Assembly: GCA_004356555.1 (NCBI GenBank)
Contig: SMWY01000002.1
Location: 1 to 55,607, forward strand
Length of the DNA stretch: 55,607 bases
Source: Candidatus Dadabacteria bacterium
GTDB lineage: Bacteria; Desulfobacterota_D; UBA1144; Nemesobacterales; UBA2774
Direction of reading: 5' to 3'
Shown: positions 26,137-33,892 of the stretch, piece by piece
Layout of the letters: each line of letters opens with the position of its first letter
Numbering within the stretch: the first letter of the stretch is position 1
Position numbers and translations under genes: made by a program
The notes under the pieces: model-generated
Database searches by the model: none
What the model was told of the DNA's origin: nothing
Seen by the model: the letters and a program-made list of their open reading frames with translations, nothing else

Positions 26137-27459
26137 TTATTCTTGTTCCGCCAAAGGTTCCTCTTGTGGTTCCTGTAGAGTCTCTTCAGAGTATGTCATT
26201 TGATCCAATTTATCCTTAAGAAAAATCCTAGCTGCAGTTTGCAGTTTCTCAGCTTCTTCCTCATCTTTTAAACCCCCTGATTTTATGAGAGTTTCAGAAT
26301 CAGAAAATGCTATGTCCTCCAATTTATGGAATCCATCACCATATAAGAGATTCGCCGTAACTTCTTTAACATTAGGAAGCGACATCAAGAGAGAAACAAC
26401 ATCTTGCTGCTCACGCTTAATCTGAGAGTCAGTTTTAATATCGATTCGCCATTCTGTCAATTGAGATGCAAGCCTGACATTCTGCCCTCTTCTTCCTATT
26501 GCCAAGGATAGCTGATCATCATCAACTATGATTTCCATAGATTTATTTTCATCATCAATAATAACTTTACTGACAGCCGCAGGCGAAAGTGCATTACATG
26601 CAAACCTGGCAGGATCGGGTGACCAAGGAACTATGTCTACCTTCTCTCCTCTGAGCTCCTGAATAACGTTCTGAACTCTTGCTCCACGCATTCCAACACA
26701 TGCGCCCACAGGATCTACATCTTGATCGTTTGACACAACAGCAATCTTAGTACGTCCTCCAGGATCTCTGGATAGGGCTTTAATCTCTACAATTTGATCA
26801 CCAATCTCAGGAACTTCAGATTCAAACAGCTTCCTCACAAAATCCCTGTGAGAGCGGGATAAAATCAACTGCGGCCCCCGTTTTGTTTCCTTAATATCAA
26901 CCAGAAGTGCTCTTATGCGCTCTTTGGGTTTATAGTACTCTCTTTGAACTTGCTGCTCTGGTGGGAGGAAGGCCTCCGTTTTTCCCAGATCAACAATAAT
27001 ATTTCTTCTTTCAACCCTTCTTACGATACCGCTAATAAGGTCCCCTTTTCTATTCTTAAACTCCTCATAAATTACTTTACCTTCCGCCTCTTTAATACTT
27101 TGAAGTATTCTCTGCTTAGCATTCTGTATAGCAATTCTAGTAAAATCAGGATTAATCTTCACACCTATCTGATCACCAAGTTCAGCTTCCGGATCAAGAT
27201 CGACTGCTTCCTCAACACTGATTTCCAATTCAGCTTCCTCAACATCTTCCACTACAGTCTTAAATTCAAATAGCTCTACATCTCCATCATCTTCATTAAA
27301 GTGAACTTCAAGCTCTTTTTCCAAATCCCGCATCCTAAATAATTTCTGCGCAGCCGACAATACCGCCTCTTCTACAGCTGAAACTATTTCCCCCTTCTTA
27401 ATACCCTTATCCTTACAAACAGAATCCATTACACGAGTTAATTCAGTTAGTTCTGACAT
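26137..27459 (-). CDS. nusA: Transcription termination/antitermination protein NusA
   Basis: The 440-residue protein has the N-terminal RNA-polymerase domain, an S1 domain (DLISGIVRRVERRNIIVDLG), and two KH domains with DPVGACVGMRGARVQNVIQE and SLAIGRRGQNVRLASQL. The C-terminal 70 residues hold a helix-hairpin-like VKEVTANLLYGDGF segment and an acidic tail. It binds RNA polymerase and controls pausing and termination. GAGGGAG lies before the ATG. It is between rimP and infB. Confidence 0.95.
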   Translation of the reverse strand: MSELTELTRVMDSVCKDKGIKKGEIVSAVEEAVLSAAQKLFRMRDLEKELEVHFNEDDGDVELFEFKTVVEDVEEAELEISVEEAVDLDPEAELGDQIGVKINPDFTRIAIQNAKQRILQSIKEAEGKVIYEEFKNRKGDLISGIVRRVERRNIIVDLGKTEAFLPPEQQVQREYYKPKERIRALLVDIKETKRGPQLILSRSHRDFVRKLFESEVPEIGDQIVEIKALSRDPGGRTKIAVVSNDQDVDPVGACVGMRGARVQNVIQELRGEKVDIVPWSPDPARFACNALSPAAVSKVIIDDENKSMEIIVDDDQLSLAIGRRGQNVRLASQLTEWRIDIKTDSQIKREQQDVVSLLMSLPNVKEVTANLLYGDGFHKLEDIAFSDSETLIKSGGLKDEEEAEKLQTAARIFLKDKLDQMTYSEETLQEPQEEPLAEQE

Positions 27460-27472
27460 TGCAAATCTCCCT

Positions 27473-27940
27473 CTAAAAATCCAATTCCAAGTTTGCCTTC
27501 TCTATTTTACTATACGGTATTAAATAATTAGTCCCGTCTGTTTCAATGTATACAGTTTCATCTTTAAAATCTAAGAGTTTTCCTGTAAAAATATTTTTGT
27601 CTTCGATATCCTCTATCGTCTTAATCTTTACTGCCTTACCCTTGAATCTTACATAATCACTTGGTTTCTTTAGGGGTCTTGTAAGTCCAGGAGAAGAAAC
27701 TTCAAGTGTATATGAACCCGGTATTACCTCATGAACATCCAAAAGAGTTCCGAGTTCCCTACTTATCACGGTACAATCATCTATCGTTACTCCCTCTTCT
27801 TTATCAATAAATACTCTCAACACTCCCCTGTGGCCTTGACCTTGGTATTCCAAATCAAATAACTCAAGATTCTTTTCAAAGAGAATAGGTTCCAACAATT
27901 CTTTAATGTTATATATAATATTTTCTTCAAAAGAATCCAT
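27473..27940 (-). CDS. rimP: Ribosome maturation factor RimP
   Basis: The 155-residue protein has the family pattern: FDLEYQGQGHRGVLRVFID, VTIDDCTVISRELGTLLD, and SYTLEVSSPGLTRPLKKPSDY. RimP is needed for 30S subunit maturation. It is first in the rimP-nusA-infB operon. The structured RNA at 27996-28108 lies directly upstream. Confidence 0.95.
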   Translation of the reverse strand: MDSFEENIIYNIKELLEPILFEKNLELFDLEYQGQGHRGVLRVFIDKEEGVTIDDCTVISRELGTLLDVHEVIPGSYTLEVSSPGLTRPLKKPSDYVRFKGKAVKIKTIEDIEDKNIFTGKLLDFKDETVYIETDGTNYLIPYSKIEKANLELDF

Positions 27941-27995
27941 GGTATAGAACCTTTATTCTATAATCTTAATATTATTGCTTGTAATATCCCCAAAA

Positions 27996-28108
27996 ATTAA
28001 AAAAAGCGGGTTAGACCCGCTTTCATCATAGAGATATTACCCAATTCCATACGATTGAGCAAGAAGCGCACAATGTCCGTCCATGTGCAATATCTCAGAA
28101 TATCGCAA
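27996..28108 (-). ncRNA. Candidate structured RNA upstream of rimP (leader attenuator or independent small RNA)
   Basis: On the minus strand a promoter (28144-28115) would start RNA near 28108. The RNA folds by eye into a three-way junction: outer stem AATATCTC (28089-28096 on plus) with GAGATATT (28031-28038); inner hairpin 1 from GCACA and TGTGC (28068-28072, 28084-28088); inner hairpin 2 from CCCAAT and ATTGAG (28040-28045, 28054-28059). It ends in a strong terminator at 28003-28023 with a U-run. rimP starts 55 bases further on. It matches no RNA family I recognise. It could be a leader that attenuates rimP-nusA-infB or a separate small RNA of about 113 bases. Confidence 0.5.
28003..28023 (-). 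terminator. Rho-independent terminator upstream of rimP
   Basis: AAAGCGGGT (28003-28011) pairs with ACCCGCTTT (28015-28023) over a three-base loop. On the minus strand it is followed by a run of T residues (complement of 27998-28005). It is 63 bases before the rimP start. It would stop the RNA described upstream and also the sigma-factor operon. Confidence 0.85.
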
Positions 28109-28114
28109 GTTTAA

Positions 28115-28144
28115 ATTATAGTATTCTCAACACACCACTAACAA
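28115..28144 (-). promoter_or_regulatory. Sigma-70-type promoter of the rimP-leader RNA
   Basis: On the minus strand TTGTTA (28144-28139) and a perfect TATAAT (28120-28115) are separated by 18 bases. It faces the structured RNA and rimP, and lies in the gap after the CnrX-like gene. Confidence 0.6.
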
Positions 28145-28221
28145 ATATCAAACAATATCCATATCCCCTATGGTAAATTACAAGTATGAATTGCTGTGGT
28201 TTATGGTTAAAATTCTGATTA

Positions 28222-28638
28222 TTACCGATGATAGGGCCTAAACCTGATTTTAATCTCGTGAAGTGTCTTTACTTGTTCTGGTTTGAGTACGTCTTTAACT
28301 TGTAGATACATCTCAACCTTAGTTCTGGTGTATGCGGCTTTTGTATCTTCTATTGTGTCAATTAACTTTAACACTTCTTCTTTTTTGGCATTAGGATTTC
28401 GTAATTCTTTTCTAAGCTCTATTTCACTTTTTCTAAGTTGTTTTCGATACTGAATAATCCTTTTTCTGTAGGACGAAAAGATTCGCTCGATACTTTTCAC
28501 TTGACCTTTACTAAGATCGAGCTCACTAGCAATTTGTGGATCTTTCCACCACTTATAATTAGATTTGGCATTGAGCAAAGCCTGCGTATTTAAAGTAAAA
28601 ATAAACAAAAAAAGAACTAATAACAGTGATATTCTCAA
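28222..28638 (-). CDS. CnrX/Spy-like periplasmic metal-sensor or chaperone-type protein
   Basis: The 138-residue protein has a signal peptide (LLLVLFLFIFTLNTQA) and a helical mature part beginning YKWWKDPQIASELDLSKGQV, the pattern of the CnrX/ZraP/Spy group (L-L-x-x-x-Q). Long charged helices follow (QYRKQLRKSEIELRKEL). Proteins of this group bind metals or unfolded protein in the periplasm. The start is TTG and overlaps the TGA of the anti-sigma gene by four bases, so it is co-translated with the sigma/anti-sigma pair. That makes a signal-sensing role more likely than a chaperone role. The metal-binding histidines of CnrX are not obvious here. Confidence 0.7.
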   Translation of the reverse strand: MRISLLLVLFLFIFTLNTQALLNAKSNYKWWKDPQIASELDLSKGQVKSIERIFSSYRKRIIQYRKQLRKSEIELRKELRNPNAKKEEVLKLIDTIEDTKAAYTRTKVEMYLQVKDVLKPEQVKTLHEIKIRFRPYHR

Positions 28639-29135
28639 TTCATACCTCCATTACCATTAACATCCAAGGTATTATCCCAAGGCCCATAGATTGAAAGCAC
28701 ATCAGCCGTTTCTCGGGATAAGGCATTATCAAGTTCTATCAAAATCAATTCATCCTGCTCATCTGCACTTGTAAATAGAGTATTAGTAGTGTCCGGACTG
28801 AATACAGCAAATGTAATAATACTTACTAAGAAGATTGAAGCCATAGCTCCCGCTAATGTCCAGTTAAGTTTAAAGTTTCTTAACTGACTTAAGAACCCAG
28901 GCTTATATTTCGTTTCATCAATAGAAGCTTGATCCCAAAATTGAGATATAAAGTTATCATCGGGTTCAACTTCTTCCCACGTATCAAGAAGATTCCAGAG
29001 CTCGTTGGATTGAGAGAGGTAAAGCCTGCACTCATTACACTCTTCTAAATGTTTCTCGACACCTACTTTTTCAACCTGCCCCAAATCGCCTAATGAATAC
29101 TGTATGAGTATTCCTTTGATGTCTTTACACTCCAT
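28635..29135 (-). CDS. Zinc-finger anti-sigma factor, single-pass membrane protein
   Basis: The 166-residue protein has the anti-sigma zinc motif HxxxCxxC (His29, Cys33, Cys36) in an N-terminal helical domain that would hold the sigma factor in the cytoplasm. One membrane helix follows near residues 93-113. The periplasmic part is short (about 50 residues) and acidic, ending DVNGNGGMN. Such proteins release sigma on a periplasmic signal. Its start overlaps the sigma gene by eleven bases. Confidence 0.82.
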   Translation of the reverse strand: MECKDIKGILIQYSLGDLGQVEKVGVEKHLEECNECRLYLSQSNELWNLLDTWEEVEPDDNFISQFWDQASIDETKYKPGFLSQLRNFKLNWTLAGAMASIFLVSIITFAVFSPDTTNTLFTSADEQDELILIELDNALSRETADVLSIYGPWDNTLDVNGNGGMN

Positions 29136-29697
29136 ATTCTCCTTCCTCCGTCAAATATGGTTTCAACTTATTTACCAATTTCATCCTTCCCCTGTGCACA
29201 TAGGCCTTCACAGCCCCCACAGTGCATTCAAGTACATCTGCGGTTTCTTCGTAAGAAAGTCCCTCATACTTACAAAGCATAATAGCAACTTTTTCCCTTT
29301 CAGGCAAAGATTCCATAGCACTAAAGATTACATTCTTAATTTCTTTTCTATAAATTATATCATCTGATATTTCTACACCAGAGTCCTCAATTTCTCCTGT
29401 CTTCTCATTCATTTCATCTAGGCTTACATTCTTGTTCTTTTTTTTTACATAAGTGAGGCTTACATTCGTAGCAATTCTATATAGCCAAGTAGTAAACTTG
29501 GCCTCAGGCCTATATTTTGTTGCTGAGCGGTACACTCTTAAGAATACCTCCTGTGCAAGATCTTCTGAATTTTCTTTCAAATTTGTAAACCTATATATAT
29601 AATTCAAGACCCCTTTATAATGCCTATTCATGAGCTCACTAAATGCATCGTCATCCCCAGCCTTTGTCCTCAACATAAGCTCTATATCGCTTTCCAT
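29125..29697 (-). CDS. ECF-family RNA polymerase sigma factor (RpoE/SigW-like)
   Basis: The 190-residue protein has sigma region 2 with YRFTNLKENSEDLAQEVFLR and region 4 with LPEREKVAIMLCKYEGLSYEE ending in a helix-turn-helix (ETADVLECTVGAVKAYVHRG). It carries no region 1 or 3, as is normal for ECF sigma factors. It is held by the membrane anti-sigma encoded next to it, and the third gene encodes a CnrX-like periplasmic protein. I looked for an ECF-type autoregulatory promoter upstream and found none convincing. The response genes are unknown. Confidence 0.88.
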   Translation of the reverse strand: MESDIELMLRTKAGDDDAFSELMNRHYKGVLNYIYRFTNLKENSEDLAQEVFLRVYRSATKYRPEAKFTTWLYRIATNVSLTYVKKKNKNVSLDEMNEKTGEIEDSGVEISDDIIYRKEIKNVIFSAMESLPEREKVAIMLCKYEGLSYEETADVLECTVGAVKAYVHRGRMKLVNKLKPYLTEEGEYGV

Positions 29698-29946
29698 ATA
29701 AACGCCACAACAGCTTTATTATTAATAACTATAAATTAAAGAAAAAGTTTCGTCAGTTGCTAAATTTTTTGCCTACTTAACCTTCTTAACCATTTTGAAG
29801 AATTAAAATGAGGATTATATATCAAGATTTACCCACTCTTTACATAATGAAGGGCATTTAAAATCAAGAAGACGTTAAATAAAGAATTGAGCATAAATAA
29901 TAAGTATCCGCTGATTATACTTAAGGATTTATAATAAGTGCCAGGG

Positions 29947-30519
29947 TTACTTTTTCTTAAGTCTTTCCAAGTATTCGCCTGTTCTGGTATCAACTTTTAT
30001 CTTATCCCCTATATCAATGAACAATGGCACCTGAATTGTAACCCCGGACTCGAGTGTCGCAGGCTTGGTACCACCCGATACAGTATTCCCTTTAACTCCG
30101 GGTTCTGTTACAGTTACTTCAAGCTCTACTGCAGTCGGGAGCTCAACTCCCATAGGTTCGTTATTAAAATAAAGTATACTTACCTCTTGTTGTTCTTTTA
30201 AAAAGTCGGCAACGTCTCCGATTTGTTCTTTTGACAGGTCGTATTGTTCATAAGTTTCTAGATCCATAAAATGAAATCCAATATCGTCTTTATATAGAAA
30301 CTGCGTATTCTTTCTATCCATGTCGGGCACTTTAAAAGCATCGCCTGATCTAAAATTTTTCTCCTGAACAGCGCCCGTAACAATGTTTTTCATCTTAGTT
30401 TTCATTACAGCGCTCCGCTGAGCCATTTTTGAGTGGCGATATTCAATAATCTCCCAAATGCCTCCTTCGTATTCTATCTTAAGACCTTTATGAAATTTGT
30501 TTGTTTCAACAACACCCAT
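29947..30519 (-). CDS. efp: Elongation factor P
   Basis: The 190-residue protein has the three domains of EF-P. The tip of domain I carries EYRHSKMAQRSAVMK; the residue modified in many bacteria is a Lys or Arg in this loop, and here the likely one is Lys30 (HSK). Domain II-III motifs NPYMGV-like EVSILYFNNEPMGVELP and GNTVSGGTKPATLESG are conserved. It relieves ribosome stalling at poly-proline. A strong AGGAGG ribosome site precedes the ATG. The modifying enzymes EpmA and EarP are not in this window. Confidence 0.94.
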   Translation of the reverse strand: MGVVETNKFHKGLKIEYEGGIWEIIEYRHSKMAQRSAVMKTKMKNIVTGAVQEKNFRSGDAFKVPDMDRKNTQFLYKDDIGFHFMDLETYEQYDLSKEQIGDVADFLKEQQEVSILYFNNEPMGVELPTAVELEVTVTEPGVKGNTVSGGTKPATLESGVTIQVPLFIDIGDKIKVDTRTGEYLERLKKK

Positions 30520-30578
30520 AAATATGTACCTCCTTATTAAATTCCTAATTTATTATTCAGCACTAATTAGTGTCAATA

Positions 30579-30797
30579 TTACACCATGAGCTCTTCATCG
30601 TCATTCTTTTCTAGTGTACCATGTTCTGAAACACGATAACCCTCTTTAGCCCAGGTTCCCAGGTCGATCATTTTACATCTTTCGGAACAAAAGGGTCGAT
30701 ACTTATTGTTATCTCAAAGTACCTCTTTTTTACAATTAGGACATTTAACCTTGATAACAAGATCTTTTTCCTTTGGATAAGAGAATTTAAGCTTCAA
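30579..30797 (-). pseudogene. yacG: YacG zinc-binding protein with in-frame TGA at a conserved Trp codon
   Basis: Read through, the frame encodes KVKCPNCKKEVL, a TGA at 30714-30716, then DNNKYRPFCSERCKMIDLG and TWAKEGYRVSEHG. This is YacG, a small zinc protein (two CxxC-type pairs) reported to inhibit DNA gyrase. In family members the residue at the TGA is Trp (as in VVW before FRPFCSKRC of E. coli YacG). A single TGG-to-TGA change would explain it. Other genes in the window end in TGA inside overlaps (nrnA, rbfA, the anti-sigma gene), so TGA is a stop codon here. The first codon is TTG 30797. It lies between efp and gmhA in one run. Sequencing error remains possible. Confidence 0.8.
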
Positions 30798-30828
30798 TTA
30801 GCTGAAATTCAAATATCAAATTCAAACT

Positions 30829-31446
30829 CTACTTAGATGGCTTCGGTTTAGATGTTTCCTTTGTCGTCGACGCCTTCTCCTCTATTGCCGCTTTCTCAAC
30901 CAACTCACAAATAATGTGGGAAAGGGTTATATGCAGCTCCTGAATCCTGGGTGCGGATTTTGAAGGCACACTAACACAGCAATCCGAGAACTTTTCTACT
31001 TTAGATTTGTCCTGACCGGTAAAAGCTATAGTCTTAAGTCCCATTGAATGTGCAAGCTCAAGTGCCTTAATAATATTAGGGGATTTTCCACCTGTAGACA
31101 TCCCCCATGCCACGTCCCCTTTATTTCCAATCCCCTCTATTTGCCTGGCAAAAACATTCTCAAATGACGTGTCATTCGCAACTGACGTCAATATTGATGA
31201 GTCTGTTGTAAGGGCTATTGCACAAAGGGCTTTTCTTTTTTGCAAGTAGCGGTTTACAAACTCTGCCGCTATGTGCTGTGAATCAGCTGCACTTCCTCCG
31301 TTTCCAAAAATCAATATCTTGCCACCGGCTTTAAGAGACTTCTTTATAATCATAGCGGCATGTGATACTTCTGATACTGATTCTTTGGCAAATCGGAGCT
31401 TTAAATCAGCACTTTCTCTTAACTTAGAAATAATATGTTCTTTCAT
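30829..31446 (-). CDS. gmhA: D-sedoheptulose-7-phosphate isomerase (SIS domain)
   Basis: The 205-residue protein has a single SIS domain with FGNGGSAADSQHIAAEFVNRY (substrate loop and metal ligands), ALTTDSSILTSVANDTSFE, and QELHITLSHIICELVE near the end. These are GmhA hallmarks. The enzyme makes D-glycero-D-manno-heptose-7-phosphate for the lipopolysaccharide core, which supports an outer membrane. It ends with a Lys/Thr-rich tail that is not part of the fold. It lies four bases after mutL. Confidence 0.88.
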   Translation of the reverse strand: MKEHIISKLRESADLKLRFAKESVSEVSHAAMIIKKSLKAGGKILIFGNGGSAADSQHIAAEFVNRYLQKRKALCAIALTTDSSILTSVANDTSFENVFARQIEGIGNKGDVAWGMSTGGKSPNIIKALELAHSMGLKTIAFTGQDKSKVEKFSDCCVSVPSKSAPRIQELHITLSHIICELVEKAAIEEKASTTKETSKPKPSK

Positions 31447-31450
31447 CAGT

Positions 31451-33280
31451 TCAGGTCCTCTTAAACATTCTCTCTATATCATAATATGAAAGTTCCTGAG
31501 CCACAGGTCTCCCATGGGGGCAGGAATGAGGGAATTCCATACGGTCAAGCTCTTCAAGCAAGGCTTTCATCTCCTCAAGATTAAGCTCAAAATTGGCTGT
31601 AATAGATGAATGACAAGCTATCGTAGCAATTACAAGGTCCATTTTCTCACTAATGCTCTCTTCTTTACCAGTGGATGCTATCTCAGAGACAACATCTTTA
31701 AGAAGCCCCGCTGAATCCACATTTTTTAGCAGTGCGGGCACAGATCGTATTAAGAAACTGTTATTCCCGAATTCCTCAACACGCAGTCCCAAAGTCTCAA
31801 ATTCTCCCTTATGCCTCTCAATTAGGCTCGATTCATAAGGTGGAAACTCAATTACCTGAGGTACGAGTAGTTCTTGAACCTCAGGCCCTTCATTGTTCAT
31901 ATATGCACTCTTTAATTTTTCGTAGTTTATCCTCTCATGTGCAGCATGTTGGTCAATCAGCACCATTCCATTTTCAGAAGCACAAACTATATATAATTCC
32001 TTAATCTGCCCAATTATACGCAAACTTGAGTAAAGCCCCTCATCTCCAAAAAGACTTTCCGGTGGAGAATCATCTTGAGCTATACGGTAATCATGCCCTG
32101 AATGCGTTGGTGGTCTGATTTCATTGCTTACTGCAACGTTATCATTCTCCATCGGCACGTGAATATCTCGCACTTCTTCAGCAAACCCTCTTTCAGGTCT
32201 AGTAACGCGGTGAATGGGTTCATAATTTGAGGGACTATTGCTCCCCTCCATATATTCGGAGATTGAATTTTTTACCCTTTGGTGGTAACTCTTTATCCAG
32301 GGAGCATCTCTAAGCATTTTAAGAACAGATGCCATAATCAAATCTGCGATGAGTCTTTGATTCCTGAACCTGACTTCGTTCTTAGTAGGATGTACATTAA
32401 CATCAACTTCCTGAGCCGGAATCTCAAGAAAGAGAGCACCTTGAGGAAATTTCCTTTTCTCAAGCATCTTCCCGTAAGCATCAATTACTATGCGCGTTAA
32501 GAACTTATCTCTTACCGCTCTTAGGTTTATATAGGTAAAGAGTTTCTGGGTCGTAGACCTTGCATCCAGAGGACTGCTCATAAAGCCTGAGACTCTAACT
32601 CCCTCCTCCTCTGCAGAAATATTGTGTAATTCAGTATTAGGATAAATTTCCGACAATCTTTCAGCGATATTATCCTTTCTTGAAAGACGCAGAAGTGTTT
32701 TACCTCCATGTAAGACCTCAAATCCTATCTCTGGTCTCGACATTGCTTCCCGCTGTACTATCTCTAGAACATTAGAAAGTTCCGTCTCAATTTTTCTCAT
32801 AAATTTTAATCTGACCGGTGTGTTATAAAAGAGGTTTCTAACTTGCACTGTGGTACCAGGGGGGCAGCCGGTCTCTTCAACTTTCATAATTTTCCCACCT
32901 TCTCCCGTTATAACAGAACCAATTATCTCCTCAGTTGTTCTGGTTGTAAGCTTGAATCTTGAGACACTTGCTATACTTGGAATTGCTTCTCCTCTAAATC
33001 CCAAGGATTTAATCGAAAATAGGTCGTTTATGTCTTTAATTTTACTAGTTGCGTGGCGTTCCAGGCAGAGAAGAGCTTCATCCCTACTCATACCCTCACC
33101 GTCATCTGAAACTTCTATGAGCTTCCTACCTCCGGATTCAAGCTCAATCCTTATGTGTTTACTTCCTGCATCAATTGAGTTTTCAACCAGCTCCTTAACC
33201 ACAGAAGCCGGCCTCTCAACTATTTCTCCAGCTGCTATCTTGGAGACAAGATTATCAGATAGAACCCTTATCTTTCCCAT
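31451..33280 (-). CDS. mutL: DNA mismatch repair protein MutL, endonuclease-type
   Basis: The 609-residue protein has a GHKL ATPase N-terminus (AAGEIVERPASVVKELVENS, DDGEGMSRDEA and GFRGEAIPSI) and a C-terminal domain with the endonuclease motif DQHAAHERINYE and the zinc-site segments ACHSSI and CPHGRP. These metal sites are what separates MutL proteins with nicking activity from the E. coli type, so strand discrimination probably does not depend on MutH. mutS is not in the window. It is followed by gmhA with a four-base gap. Confidence 0.94.
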   Translation of the reverse strand: MGKIRVLSDNLVSKIAAGEIVERPASVVKELVENSIDAGSKHIRIELESGGRKLIEVSDDGEGMSRDEALLCLERHATSKIKDINDLFSIKSLGFRGEAIPSIASVSRFKLTTRTTEEIIGSVITGEGGKIMKVEETGCPPGTTVQVRNLFYNTPVRLKFMRKIETELSNVLEIVQREAMSRPEIGFEVLHGGKTLLRLSRKDNIAERLSEIYPNTELHNISAEEEGVRVSGFMSSPLDARSTTQKLFTYINLRAVRDKFLTRIVIDAYGKMLEKRKFPQGALFLEIPAQEVDVNVHPTKNEVRFRNQRLIADLIMASVLKMLRDAPWIKSYHQRVKNSISEYMEGSNSPSNYEPIHRVTRPERGFAEEVRDIHVPMENDNVAVSNEIRPPTHSGHDYRIAQDDSPPESLFGDEGLYSSLRIIGQIKELYIVCASENGMVLIDQHAAHERINYEKLKSAYMNNEGPEVQELLVPQVIEFPPYESSLIERHKGEFETLGLRVEEFGNNSFLIRSVPALLKNVDSAGLLKDVVSEIASTGKEESISEKMDLVIATIACHSSITANFELNLEEMKALLEELDRMEFPHSCPHGRPVAQELSYYDIERMFKRT

Positions 33281-33611
33281 TTGTGAAATGCCTCTTTTAC
33301 ATAAACTAGAGAATAAGATTCAAAAACAGAAAAATACATCAATATCTACAATCTCTATGAAGTGTGACTCCGTTTATGAAAATAGCTTCCAGAGACCCAA
33401 TATTAGAAGAAATAGAACCGGAATCAATATACAGTCTATAGATAAAACAGTATAGAAAGAGAGTGTCTTATAAGCCCCTATACCATAAACATCTTCCGAA
33501 TGCTCTTTTAATATTCATCTGAATTCGCTCAGCATACTTTGATTAATTTACCTCATTGGAGACTTAAAAGCTAAATGGGTGGTTAGTTAATATCTATTAA
33601 ATTTTAATCGG

Positions 33612-33660
33612 TGTACTGCTCTTCTTTTGCCAAGCTCGGTCTAAGTTGAATATGCATCAA
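33612..33660. repeat. Diverged dispersed repeat, copy 3 (most divergent)
   Basis: The stretch GTGTACTGC, a gap, TTTTGCCAAGCTCGG, then TCTAAGTTGAAT matches the other two copies (6433-6510 and 33925-33985) in order and spacing, with several substitutions. It sits about 300 bases from copy 2 in the same orientation. The rest of 33281-33611 holds nothing I can identify. Confidence 0.5.
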
Positions 33661-33733
33661 CTAAAACAAGCGGATCTATGGGCTTATCCGTATGAGAGGA
33701 AGGTGCAAATAGAGAGAGAGTGTGTGTTATTGC

Positions 33734-33889
33734 CTAAATCTCAACAACTTTGACAGCAGCGCTAACTCTTTTCCATTTCCTGTTCCCGGCATACTTCAGG
33801 TAATTTCTTCCCGCTGGAGCTCTTGAACTTCTAACCTTTCTCCATTTCCTATTGCCCAGGTATGTGAGAAAAACTTTTTTTGCTGCCAT
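33734..33889 (-). CDS. 51-residue basic protein with an internal duplication (YxGNRKWxxV)
   Basis: A short frame runs from ATG 33889 to TAG 33734-33736. The protein has MAAKKVFLTYLGNRKWRKV, then RSSRAPAG, then RNYLKYAGNRKWKRV, then SAAVKVVEI. The two halves repeat the same block, YLGNRKWRKV and YAGNRKWKRV, with linkers rich in Arg and Ser. The repeat is also visible in the DNA (AGGAAATGGA twice). It is strongly basic, which would fit nucleic-acid binding, but I recognise no family. The ribosome site is weak (AGAGATG). It lies in a gap between repeat copies 3 and 2. Confidence 0.5.
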   Translation of the reverse strand: MAAKKVFLTYLGNRKWRKVRSSRAPAGRNYLKYAGNRKWKRVSAAVKVVEI

Positions 33890-33892
33890 TGT

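Noticed and set aside
29698..29946. ECF-type autoregulatory promoter upstream of the sigma gene
   Set aside because: No recognisable GGAAC-like/CGT pair with suitable spacing.
30714..30716. Genome-wide recoding of TGA as Trp to explain yacG
   Set aside because: nrnA, rbfA, tlpA and the anti-sigma gene use TGA as stop in overlaps.
33652..33753. Plus-strand 33-residue frame in repeat copy 3
   Set aside because: No ribosome site, overlaps the minus-strand gene, and is a by-product of the repeat.
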